64,000 nucleotides of DNA from Tubulanus polymorphus (lineage: Eukaryota > Nemertea > Palaeonemertea > Tubulaniformes > Tubulanidae), in NCBI RefSeq assembly GCF_964204645.1, contig NC_134030.1, positions 20,527,110 to 20,591,109 of the forward strand, given 5' to 3'. Below, in pieces: positions 1 through 9,689 of the stretch. The stretch's first letter is position 1; the number at the start of each line of letters is the position of its first letter. The position numbers were made by a program, and so were the translations under genes. The notes beneath the pieces were generated by a model that saw only the letters and a list, made by a program, of their open reading frames with translations, was not told the origin of the DNA and ran no database searches.

Positions 1-508
1 CTTTTTCAGCGAAGTTCAGGAACCGTATATTCACGCGACGAAATCTTAGACCGGTCTAAATTTGGTCTTCGTATTCAAATATTCATATTCGTATGCTTTG
101 AACCGTGTTTTAAACGACACTTGGAGTTTCAGCGTGATGGAATAAAATTCGCAATAAATGTCTAAACCTGACAGAGGATCGAATTGGTCAAATGAAGAAT
201 TTCTTGCTCTACTTGGAATCTGGAAGCAAAACGTCATCCAGGCCCATACTTAGCAGATGACGACATGTTGCGGGCCCGGTGACAAGTGAGTTTATCAACG
301 CGTGTCAAAATGCCATATGAACGCTCAAGAAAATTTGGTCCGGTCTAAATTTGGACCGGACTAGGTACGGACCCATTTAGACCGGTCTAACTAGTTGTCG
401 TGTGAGCGAACTAGTGTACTAGTTGTATGTTTCTCGTTATAGTGCATTGAAATACAGTGTCAATATTCAATATGCCAAGGCGTCACGTATAACTGCTTAA
501 AATCCAGT
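1..508. other. Non-coding left edge with ACCGGT palindromes
   Basis: I see no gene here. The palindrome TAGACCGGTCTAA occurs near 48-60 and again near 386-398. Between them, at about 338-365, GGTCCGGTCTAAATTTGG is followed by a near-inverse copy. Together these suggest a decayed inverted-repeat element of about 350 bp. The internal reading frames are short and look like nothing known. Confidence 0.35.
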
Positions 509-617
509 GTCCAGTTTTATAGACTGGTATTATCATAAACCCGGGGTTAACTCAATTGAAAATTAATTAAGTTAGCCCCCGGGGTAAAGTTAATACCAAT
601 CTATAAAACCGGGCCCA
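509..617. mobile_element. Small foldback/MITE-like element
   Basis: The two ends are near-perfect inverted copies of about 24 bp: CCAGTTTTATAGACTGGTAT on the left, and the reverse complement of TACCAATCTATAAAACCGGG on the right. An inner pair, ACCCGGGGTTAA and TTAGCCCCCGGGGT, extends the fold. There is no coding capacity. The motif ACCGGGCCCAGG at the right end recurs at 14440 and 15075, and inverted at 7170, so it belongs to a dispersed family. Confidence 0.6.
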
Positions 618-729
618 GGAATCAAATCGTGCTTTTGAAGATTTTTGGGCGTTTTTTTTCTAGCTTAAAATAAGAGGGATTGACCCTATCATTTATTTGG
701 TTGGTAAATTTCGTTTGATTTCTTTGTTT

Positions 730-792
730 TGATCGAGTGTCCCTTACAAACCCACCACACCTGCTGGGAGCGAAACAGTTAAAAGATTAAAG
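730..792 (-). pseudogene. Possible relic of the C-terminus of the protein at 54376-54762
   Basis: Read on the minus strand this stretch gives TVSLPAGVVGL followed by a stop. That resembles the end of the unidentified frame at 54762-54376, which finishes PVSFLAERPVGL-stop, and the downstream bases (GTGGGTTTGTAAG) also match. Nothing upstream is recognisable, so at most this is a short relic. The shared motif is short and chance has not been excluded. Confidence 0.25.
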
Positions 793-917
793 ATACTGAA
801 AACTTTAAAGTCGCGCAAAGTTTAAAGTTCGTATGGCATAATTGAAAAATATTTATTTAGGCGACGTTTACGTACCATGATGTCATTCTTTTTGCGATAC
901 CAACAATAAAGAATAGA

Positions 918-3900
918 ATGACGTTCAGTCATTTTGTTTATACCTGGATAGTCTTACTGCTAGTGATTAACGACACAGAAGGGCTTCAAACAAAGATTAA
1001 TTCAGGTAGGTCACTACAGTCATATTTATTGAAAGAATATATCGTTCTCTCAACCTCGCAGTGATTCGAACGCTGCCACATTCTCCCTCACAGGGAATTG
1101 AAACTGATGACATCGTGAGACTCTGCCACATTCTCCTTCGCAGGGAGTTGAACCTGATGACATCATGAGACTCTGCCACATTCTTCTCCCTCACAGGGCG
1201 TTGAACCTGATAACATCGTGAGACTCTGCCACATTCTCCCTCACAGAGATTTGAATCTGATGGCATCGTGAGACTCTGCCACATTCTCCCTCACAGGGAG
1301 TTGAACCCGATGACATCGTGAGACTCTGCCACGTTCCTCCCTCGCAGGGATTCGAACCTGATGACATCGTGAGACTCTGCCACATTCTCCTTCGCAGGGA
1401 GTTGAACCTGATGACATCGTGAGACTCTGCCGCGTTCCTCCCTCACAGGGAGTTGAAACTGATGACATCGTGAGACTCTGCCGCGTTCCTCCCTCACAGG
1501 GAGTTGAAACTGATGACATCGTGAGACTCTGCCACATTCTCCTTCGCAGGGAGTTGAACCTGATAACATCATGAGACTCTGCCACATTCTCCCTCACAGG
1601 GAGTTGAAACTGATGACATCGTGAGACTCTGCCGCGTTCCTCCCTCACAGGGAGTTGAACCTGATAACATCATGAGACTCTGCCACATTCCCCCTCACAG
1701 GGAGTTGAAACTGATGACATCGTGAGACTCTGCCACATTCCATCCTCACAGGGAATTGAACCTGATAACATCATGAGACTCTGTCACATTCTCCCTCACA
1801 GGGAGTTGAACCTGATAACATCATGAGACCCTCCACATTCTCCTTCGCAGGGAGTTGAACCTGATAACATCATGAGAGTCTGTCACATTCTCCCTCACAG
1901 GGAGTTGAACCTGATGACATCATGAGAGTCTGCCACATTCTCCCTCACAGGGAGTTCAACATTATTCAAAAACGAATGTTAATAAACTAGTATGTTTATA
2001 AACAAAATGAATTATTTACTTACGTAGAAGTAGTAATGTTTATTTTCTTGCAAGGCTTGCAAGGCTTGATAAAATCAAATAACTCTAGACTAGTGATGTG
2101 TTTTTTCAGATACATATTTAACGCCGCCGAACTCATAGAATAGTTCAGAGTTCTTCAATTCGTCTTAAATTTAGTATGATATGCTTAGGAAAATATCAAA
2201 TTCAAAACCAACTGATAACTTATCATTAGAGATAACGAAAAACATTTAACACGAAACAAAACATTCTTTATTTTGCTTCTTGATTAAGCTTCTCAGTAGA
2301 GTTCGATTCAGACCGCCATGTCTTTTGCAATCCTTCAACACAGTGAAGAATGAATCAAAAAACGATGTTTTAGGTCAATTGCCAGTTCTTTCTAGTCCTG
2401 AAATGGTATTTTATCAGATATTTACTATCAAGCCCGACTGAGCTAGGCCACCGTCTGATGCGCTCTCTCAAGTCAAGTTGAAATGGACATTTCCAACCGC
2501 TCTAAAAGGGCGCGTACCAAGACGCACGTGCCATGTTACTATTTATATATAAGGTCATCGACTAACTCGTCTTGGAACTAATGATGACCATGTTGCTCCG
2601 TGCATATCTTCGATGAAGAGTCACCCAAAAGGCTACACAAGTAATACGGACTGTATATAGGTATATAGTAGGACCTAATGAATATGTCAAATACTGATCG
2701 CTTATAGATAAATCCTTAACTTTAATATTTCAGCACCTGATGGAGTTGTACTGTACAGTGCGAATGTATTACCGGGTACAAGAATATTACGTATATTGTG
2801 TATTTGATATTTCAGCACCTGATGGAGTTGTACTGGACAGTGTGAATGTATTACCGGGTACTAGAATATTATTGTCGGAGGAAGGTAAAACTGTTCGTAT
2901 TACTTGTAAACAGAGCAGCTCTACAGCGACTAGACGTGTGCAACTACAGGTGAATAATGGAGCAGGAGGGACCTGGACTCCAATAAAACTCAGTATATCG
3001 ACAGTGTGGAAATTTGTACCCGAGGCTGGAAAACAGTATAAATGTGTGGCCACTAATTCAGCCGGAACGAAAGAAAGTAAACTCTTCAAATCGGATGTTA
3101 TCAGTTAGTATCTTTGGTGGAAAAACATTTCTCATGTAGGATGAAGCTAGTTGCCCTTGTCATGTTGGTAATTCTGGTCATAACTCCAGCTGGGCAAAAG
3201 TGCAGATCCGCACCTCTTATAAATAGTGCTGTAATATAACCTAACATCTACACCTAATGTAATGGTACTTAAAAGTTCTCTATACCAATGTTGTATCACT
3301 AACAATCTTCACCAATGTTGTGGGATTAAGGCTTTGTCGTGACTACTGGATTTCTTATATCGTGCTCTAACTAGTCATCAATGTTGGACTATCGGATTTT
3401 ATGCTACAGTTGCTCGGCCTATTTCTTCCTCAAGTTAGATGTTAAACAATTCTATCTGATATGATCACGTTTTGCTTTCCTTATTTTCCTTCTTACTCGT
3501 TTCATTCTCTCTTCTTTCTCTCTTTCGCTCTCTCCGTCTTCTCTCTCCCTCAATTCTTCTTCATGAGCAAAACCCTTAGACTTATATACCTATTTCCCAC
3601 ATTCATCACAAATTCCTAAGCAATGATCTCATCATCTTCTAACCTGACCCTATATGGTTTTCTTAGTCCCACTACTTCTACTCATACACATGAATATTTC
3701 TTAATTATTTTGTTTAAGGTATAAAGATAGATGAGTGTAGGCAGCTTGTTAAATCATTGGATTGTACTTGCAAAGCCGTTAGTAAAATTGGTGATTCAAA
3801 TCTAGCAGTGGCATGGTACCCTAACGGATTCGAAGATAAACGTCATGATTTCTTTTTTAGTCGGGCCCCAACGGTGCAAAAAATAATAGAAAATGGAATA

Positions 3901-4027
3901 ATCAACAGAATTTCGTTCGTATTATCGACGCTGGATTTTGCCACTGCGATTCAATGTCGTTTGTCGACGTACAATGGTATAAAACCGGCAAAAAGAATAG
4001 TACATCAACGTAACGTGGACGTAACGT
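918..4027 (+). CDS. Secreted or truncated immunoglobulin-superfamily protein, two Ig domains
   Basis: Exons are 918-1005, 2816-3103 and 3719-4027, all joined in phase 1 (donors GTAGGT, GTTAGT, GTAAGT; acceptors TTTCAG, TTTAAG). The product is 228 complete codons. Exon 1 is a signal peptide (starts MTFSHFVYTWIVLLLVI) and matches exon 1 of the receptor at 46897-42232 (FSHIVYAWAVLLLV). Exon 2 is one Ig-like domain with the Cys pair in RITC and QYKC. Exon 3 is a second, with CTC and IQCR. No stop interrupts the joined frame. The third and fourth Ig exons and the membrane exon of the paralogue are not found downstream, where transposons begin at about 4060. Reading through the last donor adds about ten residues and then a TAA at 4057-4059, which would make a soluble two-domain protein. 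It may therefore be functional and secreted, or a 3'-truncated pseudogene. Sequence alone does not decide. Confidence 0.7.
1043..1967 (+). repeat. 50-bp tandem array (about 18 copies) in intron 1 of the Ig gene
   Basis: The 50-base unit contains CTGCCACATTCTCCCTCACA and then GGGAGTTGAACCTGATGACA. Copies are mostly 1-4 mismatches apart, with occasional 1-3 base insertions. Read on the minus strand, most units contain GGTTCAACTCC or GGTTCGAATCC, which fits a tRNA-type B box, and TGGCAGAGTCT, which resembles an A box. About three degenerate copies lie in the same orientation relative to the gene in intron 1 of the paralogue (46620-46770). The array therefore expanded at an ancestral intron site. 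Frames that run through it are repeat artefacts. Confidence 0.9.
1968..2720. other. Rest of Ig gene intron 1, no recognised feature
   Basis: This is plain AT-rich intron sequence between the 50-bp array and the duplicated splice acceptor. I found no coding exon, RNA gene or inverted repeat in it. Confidence 0.5.
2721..2871 (+). repeat. Tandem duplication of a splice acceptor and exon start
   Basis: The acceptor and the first 56 bases of Ig exon 2 are present twice, 82 bp apart (exon starts at 2734 and 2816). The upstream copy begins ATTTCAG/CACCTGATGG, like the real one. Using it in phase 1 runs into TGA at 2805. The downstream copy keeps the domain open and is taken as the real exon. The shift of 82 is not a multiple of three. 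Confidence 0.8.
3141..3239 (+). CDS. Small signal-peptide-like frame inside an Ig gene intron
   Basis: A 32-codon frame inside intron 2 of the two-domain Ig gene begins MKLVALVMLVILVITPAG, then QKCRSAPLINSAVI-stop. The start is a near-ideal secretory signal: Lys at position 2, a 13-residue hydrophobic core and small residues at the expected cleavage site. It could be an alternative first exon, a tiny secreted peptide or chance. No convincing splice donor follows it (AAA/GTGCAG at 3199 is weak). No other gene in the window shares it. Confidence 0.3.
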   Translation: MKLVALVMLVILVITPAGQKCRSAPLINSAVI

Positions 4028-4062
4028 GTAAGTTCCCAACATTTCTATCGATATGTTAAGCC

Positions 4063-4262
4063 CAACGCACACTGCAAAACATTTGTTTCGCCGAAACAGA
4101 AAACACGTTTTTCAGAAAACGTTTTCTGCTTGTGAAAAACGTTTTTCAGTTCGGCCTTTTTTTGTTTTGCCTCCCCCGCACACGGCATAACAAAAAACAT
4201 CAAAAACGTTTTTTTCACGAGGAAAAAACGTTTTTTCGGTGCGGTGTGCGGTGTGCGTTTAA
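4063..4262. mobile_element. MITE-like element with AACGTTTT inner repeats
   Basis: Ends are inverted copies: CAACGCACACTGCAAAAC on the left and the reverse complement of GCGGTGTGCGGTGTGCGTT on the right. Inside, AAAAACGTTTTT-type motifs repeat in both orientations. It begins about 35 bp after the last Ig exon, so insertions here may have removed or displaced the missing 3' exons of the Ig gene. Confidence 0.55.
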
Positions 4263-4492
4263 GCAGCATGAAACCCAATAACAACAACTGAACAGCCTTT
4301 TTACAAATCAGCTTTTGGGGAATATTGTGGCGGCCTTTCGAGGTCCCCATTGTTGCTAACATCTTCCGCTCGTTTATTTGAAGCATAAGTTTTGATTGAA
4401 TATCAATAAGCTCGACAGTCCCTTGTTTGATGAATTATTAATATAAACATCATTATAAAGGAAATGAAACGCATATAAGGAGAGAATCCCAC
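4263..4492. other. Intergenic, no recognised feature
   Basis: I see AT-rich sequence with no conserved frame, splice pattern or inverted repeat. Confidence 0.4.
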
Positions 4493-4542
4493 AATGATAA
4501 TAAAAAGTCCGAAAATGAAACTTCGAGATAGTAGTTTATTTC

Positions 4543-4576
4543 AACGTTTCGACTATATCCTAATAGTCATCTTCAG
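4543..4576 (-). ncRNA. Hammerhead-ribozyme-like motif, U-type cleavage site
   Basis: On the minus strand the core reads CTGAAGA at 4576-4570, one extra T, a six-pair stem (GACTAT with ATAGTC) and GAAACGTT at 4550-4543. CUGANGA and GAAA are the two conserved strands of the hammerhead core. The palindrome ACGT would give a minimal stem III that is stable only as a dimer. The base after it is T, an allowed but weaker cleavage residue. Stem I pairing is poor, so activity is doubtful. Confidence 0.45.
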
Positions 4577-4906
4577 GAATAATGAGATACTACAGAAATT
4601 ATGAGATATATATACAATCCAGAGACAAAGAGACTAATTCAAGTAATCAGAGATGATACAAAATAAAGGAAAATTAACGTAGAAACAGTTACACGCTAAA
4701 ATAGGTTAAAGGGAAGCAAACTAAGGGGTGATTATAAACAACAATAGTGAGTATAAATATAAATGAAACTTAAAGTCAGTAGTAAAAAGAAAGACAAACT
4801 AGGGGGCACTTAAATTAAAACAAAGGTGAATACAAGTTAAGTCAGAGACGAAATTGATGAGAGAACAAATAACAAATAATCAAAGGGGAAATCAAGTGTT
4901 GAGTTT

Positions 4907-5103
4907 AACCAGTTTACAGAGGAATTTTGATATAAGTTTATTATGGGGTGAAAAACCATTGTTAAGGTTTACAACGTTGTTCGAATTTTCAATAATTAAT
5001 GCAGATTTCAAAAATTATTGAAAATTCGAACAACGTTGTAAACCTTAACAATGGTTTTTCACCCCATAATAAACTTATATCAAAATTCCTCTGTAAACTG
5101 GTT
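4907..5103. repeat. Perfect 91-bp inverted repeat, 15-nt loop
   Basis: The left arm 4907-4997 and right arm 5013-5103 are exact reverse complements with a 15-base spacer. The arms begin AACCAGTTTACAGAGG. Perfect identity implies recent origin or gene conversion between the arms. The sequence following the right arm (5104-5145) recurs in the same orientation at about 17275-17313. Confidence 0.9.
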
Positions 5104-5309
5104 TATTTTACGTCTTAATCAGTTGGATAGCAGGCACAGAGTGTTATGATAATTAGTTACAGTATACACAGAATAGAATCGAATATTATACTACTTGATT
5201 ACTCATACTTCATCAGATCGTAACTGAGATTGTCCTAAAATGACTTTTCTTTAACTACATACTTAATACAAAGGCCTATTTCTACAAACAAATAAACCCC
5301 TGTGAAGCT

Positions 5310-5575
5310 GGCTCCCGGTTCCCGGTTCCTTATTCGGCTCCCGATTCAAAATGCTGTTGAACCGGGAGCCGAATCGGGAACCGGGAACCGGGAGCCGGCT
5401 ACTGGTTCAGCTCCCGATTCAAAATGCTGTTGAACCGGGAGCCGAATCGGGAACCGGGAGCCGGCTACTGGTTCAGCTCCCGATTCAAAATGCTTTTGAA
5501 CCGGGAGCCGAATCGGGAACCGGGAACCGGGAGCCGGCTACTGGTTCAGCTCCCGATTCAAAATGTGAAGCTGGC
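5310..5575. repeat. GC-rich hairpin subrepeats, 66-73 bp
   Basis: The tandem units alternate GAACCGGGAGCCGAATCGGG with its inverse, so each unit can fold on itself. The same units appear at 6600-6770, 14870-14950, 15675-15895 and 16800-17055. Long frames encoding NREP-type peptides here and in those patches come from the repeat and are not genes. Confidence 0.85.
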
Positions 5576-5755
5576 TACTTATTCGCCAGGTGGCGCTGGT
5601 GTACACTGTGCTGTAGTCCAGACATTTCACGTAACTATGTCTACTCTGCTGATAAACAAACTCGACCTCGACCTTGACAAGAAATCGCCAGGTGTGGCGC
5701 GAGCCAATCCAGACGTCTAAACACGATTGCGTATGCGACCGCGAGACTCGCGGTC

Positions 5756-6625
5756 GCTATACGTCAGTAAGCTGCGTCTATTAATAACATAACTTGGTTT
5801 AAGAACGTGTGTATTGCTCGGTCGTTTTTCTCGTCACCGAATCGACTTCTTCATATGTTATTCGCCTCTTTAATCATTTAATCAATAAACCATCGATTGT
5901 TCCCGAGCTATAGGGTATTGATTAGTCAGCACTGAAAGGGTTAACAAGAGAGAAAGTTTCTAACGAAAGTTATCGAATCCCCAAGACAACAATATCTGCA
6001 AGCCCATGAAATTGTAAGATATAAAATAAACATACGCTTTCTGCCTACCGTATAAATCACCCTTCATGCAGGGTAAATCCATTGTCGAAGATGAAAAAAC
6101 AATCACTTCAATATTCTATTAAACTTAATATTTTCCTATCTATCAAATTCCATAGAAAAAAGACCGGGAACCGGGAGCCGGAACCGATTCGCTATACGTC
6201 AGTAAGCTGCGTCTATTAATAACATAACTTGGTTTAAGAACGTGTGTATTGCTCGGTCGTTTTTCTCGTCACCGAATCGACTTCTTCATATGTTATTCGC
6301 CTCTTTAATCATTTAATCAATAAACCATCGATTGTTCCCGAGCTATAGGGTATTGATTAGTCAGCACTGAAAGGGTTAACAAGAGAGAAAGTTTCTAACG
6401 AAAGTTATCGAATCCCCAAGACAACAATATCTGCAAGCCCATGAAATTGTAAGATATAAAATAAACAGACGCTTTCTGCCTACCGTATAAATCACCCTTC
6501 ATGCAGGGTAAATCCATTGTCGAAGATGAAAAAACAATCACTTCAATATTCTATTAAACTTAATATTTTCCTATCTATCAAATTCCATAGAAAAAAGACC
6601 GGGAACCGGGAGCCGGAACCGATTC
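5756..6625 (+). repeat. 435-bp tandem duplication
   Basis: The block starting GCTATACGTCAGTAAGCTGC occurs at 5756 and again at 6191, and the two copies are almost base-for-base identical (one visible difference is T versus G near 6032 and 6467). The right arm of the foldback (16190-16612, inverted) has only one copy. The duplication therefore happened after the arms formed. Confidence 0.85.
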
Positions 6626-7339
6626 GGCTCCCGATTCAAAATCATTTTGAATCGGGAGCCGAATCGGGAACCGGTAGCCGGCTCCCGGTTCCCGGTTCAA
6701 AACCATTTTGAATCGGGAGCCGAACCGGGAACCGGGAACCGGTGGCCGGCTCCCGATTCAAAATGTGAAGCTGGTTACTTATTCGATTCGAACAGGATTC
6801 TCTATTGCGGACAGGTAAATGTTATGATTGCGTAACTATGGTGTCTGCTCTCAAGTGCTAGCCGTAACCTTGACCACCAGTCGAGACGAGGCCAATCGAG
6901 ACGTCTAAACACATCGCGCAACCAGGTGTGCTGACCGCGGGCGTTGCCCGGAGCGTTGACCTGCATTTTGACTCGGCAACTCATAATATCTTCTTTCATT
7001 CATTGAAGGTTTTGTGAAATAAGCGAAATCCTCGGAAATTTCTTTCCTTTTAAAAACTGCCAGCTGCTGCTACTACGTCATCATTCCGATATGAGTGTAT
7101 GAAGCTACGAGATAGATTGTACGCGTGACTTGTGATATGTAGTTTTTCCCACAGCCAAATGGGTTAATGCCCTGGGCCCGGTTTAGGTGATAATTCGAAT
7201 TGAAAGTGCTTTATTCTAGTTAGTGAATTCGATGATTAAATCTATTTCACAAACGCTAATTAGGGAAGAATTTACTAATTAGAAGTATCTACAAATAGAA
7301 GTCTAATACCTGGACACAACAAATCACCAGGTGATGGCA

Positions 7340-8510
7340 CGAGCCAATTCAGACGTCTAAACACGATTGCGTAAACATGTCTGCTGATAAGAGCTATAGT
7401 TAACCTCTACCTCAACCACCGTAACAAAGTGGAAGCCAATGGAGACGTCTTAACAAACACCACGTGCGTGCCGATGTCTGCAACTCTAGTAAATATTTGA
7501 TCAGAACAGAATTAGAAAAGAATGGATTTATTTTCACCATTTCACCCAACATTTGAATGCTTGAAGAAGGATAAAATTATTTAAAATTACATGTTCAACT
7601 GAATGAATTTTTTTTAATACCTGTTTATTTGTTTAATTTGTTTGCAACGGAAAATTTTCAGTCTTTGGCAATAATGAAAATGTCTGCTGATTGTGAAACA
7701 CGAAACATTTGGACACATCAATTTATGACTAACCAATTAATGACAAACATTTAAAGGATTAAAACATAATTTCCGTGACCAGTTTAAGAAAATATGTCTG
7801 TCATTGATTCTTATGCCCCGCTCGAAATATTTTATTTGGTGAATCCCATTGTGTGTTCCTTGAGGTACCCCATAAAAAGTACGTATTGCAATATCGCTTT
7901 GAAATCCTTAATGCTTTGATATTTTGGAAAAACCTTTCAAACCTTCACGGCCGTTAGGCTAAATCTAAATTTCAGTTTATAGCGTAATATTTTCGTCAGT
8001 GTGCAATGGCAATCGTTTGAATGGCGAATAAATTCGTATTCAATTCAGATGTCTCTAACGCGTTTGCATAACTATGTCAGATGCTGGCGAGCGGTTACCT
8101 CGACCTTGGCCACCAGATAAGGCGAGCTGTCAATCAACACCACGTCTTGCCGAGGTCAGTGGTTTCAAAGTTGCTATGCGCAAGTATACGGTATTCCCCA
8201 GTCCATACGTCTTTTCGTATGTCTGGTGATCGAGCGGCAGATAACACTGCTCAATCAGATGGTCTAGACTGTGGCTTCTCTAATATCTGGACACATCCAA
8301 TCTTAAAAAACCACAATCTGCAAACATTTTCATTATTGCCAAAGTTGCCAAAGACTGAAAATTTTCCGTTGCAAACAAATTAAACAAATTAACAGATATT
8401 CATTGAAAAAATTCATTCAGTTGAACATGTAATTGTAAATAATGTTATCCTCCCTCAAGAATTGAAATGTTGGGTGAAATGGTGAAATGGTGATTGTTTT
8501 CTAACACATC
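7340..8510. repeat. Smaller inverted repeat nested inside the foldback
   Basis: Bases 7515-7700 and 8290-8500 are diverged inverted copies; both hold the run from TTTCACCCAACATTTGAATG or its inverse to GGAAAATTTTCAGTCTTTGG. The GACGTCTAAACAC motif and a GACCTTGGCCACCAG-like stretch flank them, as in the outer arms. This points to repeated insertion or duplication of one foldback family. Confidence 0.6.
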
Positions 8511-8830
8511 AATGTATTCAGTTATCGCGACTCACAGGATGATTTGACCGATCGGATGGATTTTATTTGTCAGTTTGCTAATCGACCTAAGTGACACCGC
8601 TTGCCCGGTCGTAAGAAACCAGGTGTCCTTTTATTTAAGCATATCAATCGGATTGCCCCGTGCTCTATTAAATATTGTGAATCTAGTTTTCAAAATGATA
8701 TTAGTTTTCTCTGCATGTCTGCCGAATATTTGTAAACGAAATTTGGCCAGCACATACCATGGAAATATTTATCAATAGAATAATAGAAATGATGTTTTAT
8801 TCTCTGAAGAACCATGTTGGTGCCGGGACA
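8511..8830. other. Foldback interior, nothing recognised
   Basis: I see no gene, RNA or repeat. A weak hydrophobic frame at 8575-8778 has no supporting signal. Confidence 0.35.
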
Positions 8831-8837
8831 TTTCCTC

Positions 8838-8862
8838 ACAGAGGGAGACATCTTCAGCGAAA
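8838..8862 (-). ncRNA. Degenerate hammerhead-like core
   Basis: On the minus strand CTGAAGA is followed by a weakly pairing GTCTCCCTCTGTGAG and then GAAATGTC. This is the layout of the hammerhead-like motifs elsewhere in the window, but the stem and the ACGT step are damaged. It sits just before a tRNA-like sequence. Confidence 0.3.
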
Positions 8863-8873
8863 TGACCAGAACT

Positions 8874-8946
8874 CAGCGGTCTAGTGGTTAGCGTGCTCGG
8901 CTGGCATGCTGGAGTTCGCAGGTTCGAGTCCTGCTAGGGTTAGGGT
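8874..8946 (+). repeat. tRNA-like sequence (tRNA pseudogene or SINE head)
   Basis: It has an A-box-like TAGTGGTTAGCG and an intact T arm, GCAGG-TTCGAGT-CCTGC, with the B box GGTTCGAGTCC. The anticodon stem is mismatched and the 5' end cannot pair with the 3' end, which instead runs into TAGGGTTAGGGTTA. A functional tRNA is not supported. It is probably a tRNA-derived repeat. Confidence 0.5.
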
Positions 8947-9296
8947 TACGGTCGGGCTGATGATGTGTTTATATTTAGGGTTTTCTGTTATTTCACAGAA
9001 AACCCTATTGATATCCGCGTGATTATTATTAGGGTTTTCTGTTATTTCACAGAAAACCCTATTGATATCCGCGTGATTATTATTATTATTATTTTCTTCC
9101 ACACTATTTTTACCAAAAGAACATAGGCTTTGTTACCTTACCGCTGTTTCATATACAATCCATATAATATCGTTCAGCTCACTGAGATCTACAAATAGCC
9201 CGCGTGTTTTTTCACGAATCATCGTTACAAAAGCGCTGTCGGGCCGTAAACATCGAAAATTTAGCCCCATTCAATGGGGCGACATGTTTTTCGAGT

Positions 9297-9680
9297 CGTC
9301 AATTCATTATTTTGGTTTTATCGCCCGCGACAATTCAATATTTTGGTTTTATCGCCCGCGATAATTCATTAATTTGGTTTTATCGCCCGGGACAATTCAA
9401 TATTTTGTTTTTATCGCCCGCGACAATTCATTATTTTGGTTTTATCGCCCATGACAATTCAATATTTTGGTTTTATCGCCCGCGATAATTCATTAATTTG
9501 GTTTTATCGCCCGGGACAATTCAATATTTTGTTTTTATCGCCCGCGACAATTCATTATTTTGGTTTTATCGCCCGCGACAATTCATTATTTTTGTTTTGT
9601 CACCCGTGACAATTCAATATTTTGGTTTTGTCACCCGCGACAATTCATAATTTTGGTTTTGTTGCCCGTGGTTTTGTCGG
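9297..9680 (+). repeat. 31-bp tandem array, about 12 copies
   Basis: The unit is ATTTTGGTTTTATCGCCCGC plus an 11-base link (GACAATTCATT), and copies differ by a few bases. It lies inside the hairpin-ended element. The related element at 34.9-37.5 kb has a different degenerate array at this place, so each copy grew its own tandem array. Confidence 0.85.
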
Positions 9681-9689
9681 AACATTAAG

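Larger units (their letters stand above)
4493..5103. mobile_element. Penelope-like element terminus with long hairpin
   Basis: The segment has a hammerhead-like motif at 4543-4576 and ends in a perfect long hairpin at 4907-5103. This layout (ribozyme-like motif in a terminal repeat, inverted tail) is known for Penelope-like retroelements. No reverse transcriptase or GIY-YIG endonuclease is present, so it is a terminal fragment or a non-autonomous derivative. The family assignment is inference from the motif. Confidence 0.45.
5297..7290 (+). mobile_element. Left arm of a large foldback element
   Basis: This is a near-identical inverted copy, with rearrangements, of 14370-17066. In order it holds a GC-rich 66-73 bp subrepeat array (5310-5575), a spacer with the motif CAATCCAGACGTCTAAACAC, a 435-bp tandem duplication, a second subrepeat patch (6600-6770), and a unique stretch ending near GGGCCCGGTTTAGGTGATAA at 7175. 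Long arms made of internal tandem repeats recall Foldback/Galileo-type DNA transposons. No transposase gene is seen, so the class is a guess. Confidence 0.6.

Noticed and set aside
997-1648. Long minus-strand frames rich in WQSLTMSS and CEGE
   Set aside because: They are translations of the 50-bp tandem array inside an intron.
1043-1967. CRISPR-like regular repeats (also at 9297-9680 and 23950-24845)
   Set aside because: Units are contiguous tandem repeats with no unique spacers, in a eukaryotic genome.
2580-2620. Signal-peptide exon for the short Ig gene just upstream of exon 2
   Set aside because: The ATG frame stops after 11 codons. The real homologous exon 1 is at 918-1005, upstream of the satellite.
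5351-5720. Arg/Glu/Pro-rich frames (NREPNREP type), also at 15.5-15.8 and 16.6-17.06 kb
   Set aside because: They lie in GC-rich tandem subrepeats of a foldback element, with no start, splice or conserved context.
8874-8946. Functional tRNA gene
   Set aside because: The T arm is good, but the anticodon stem is mismatched and the acceptor ends do not pair.
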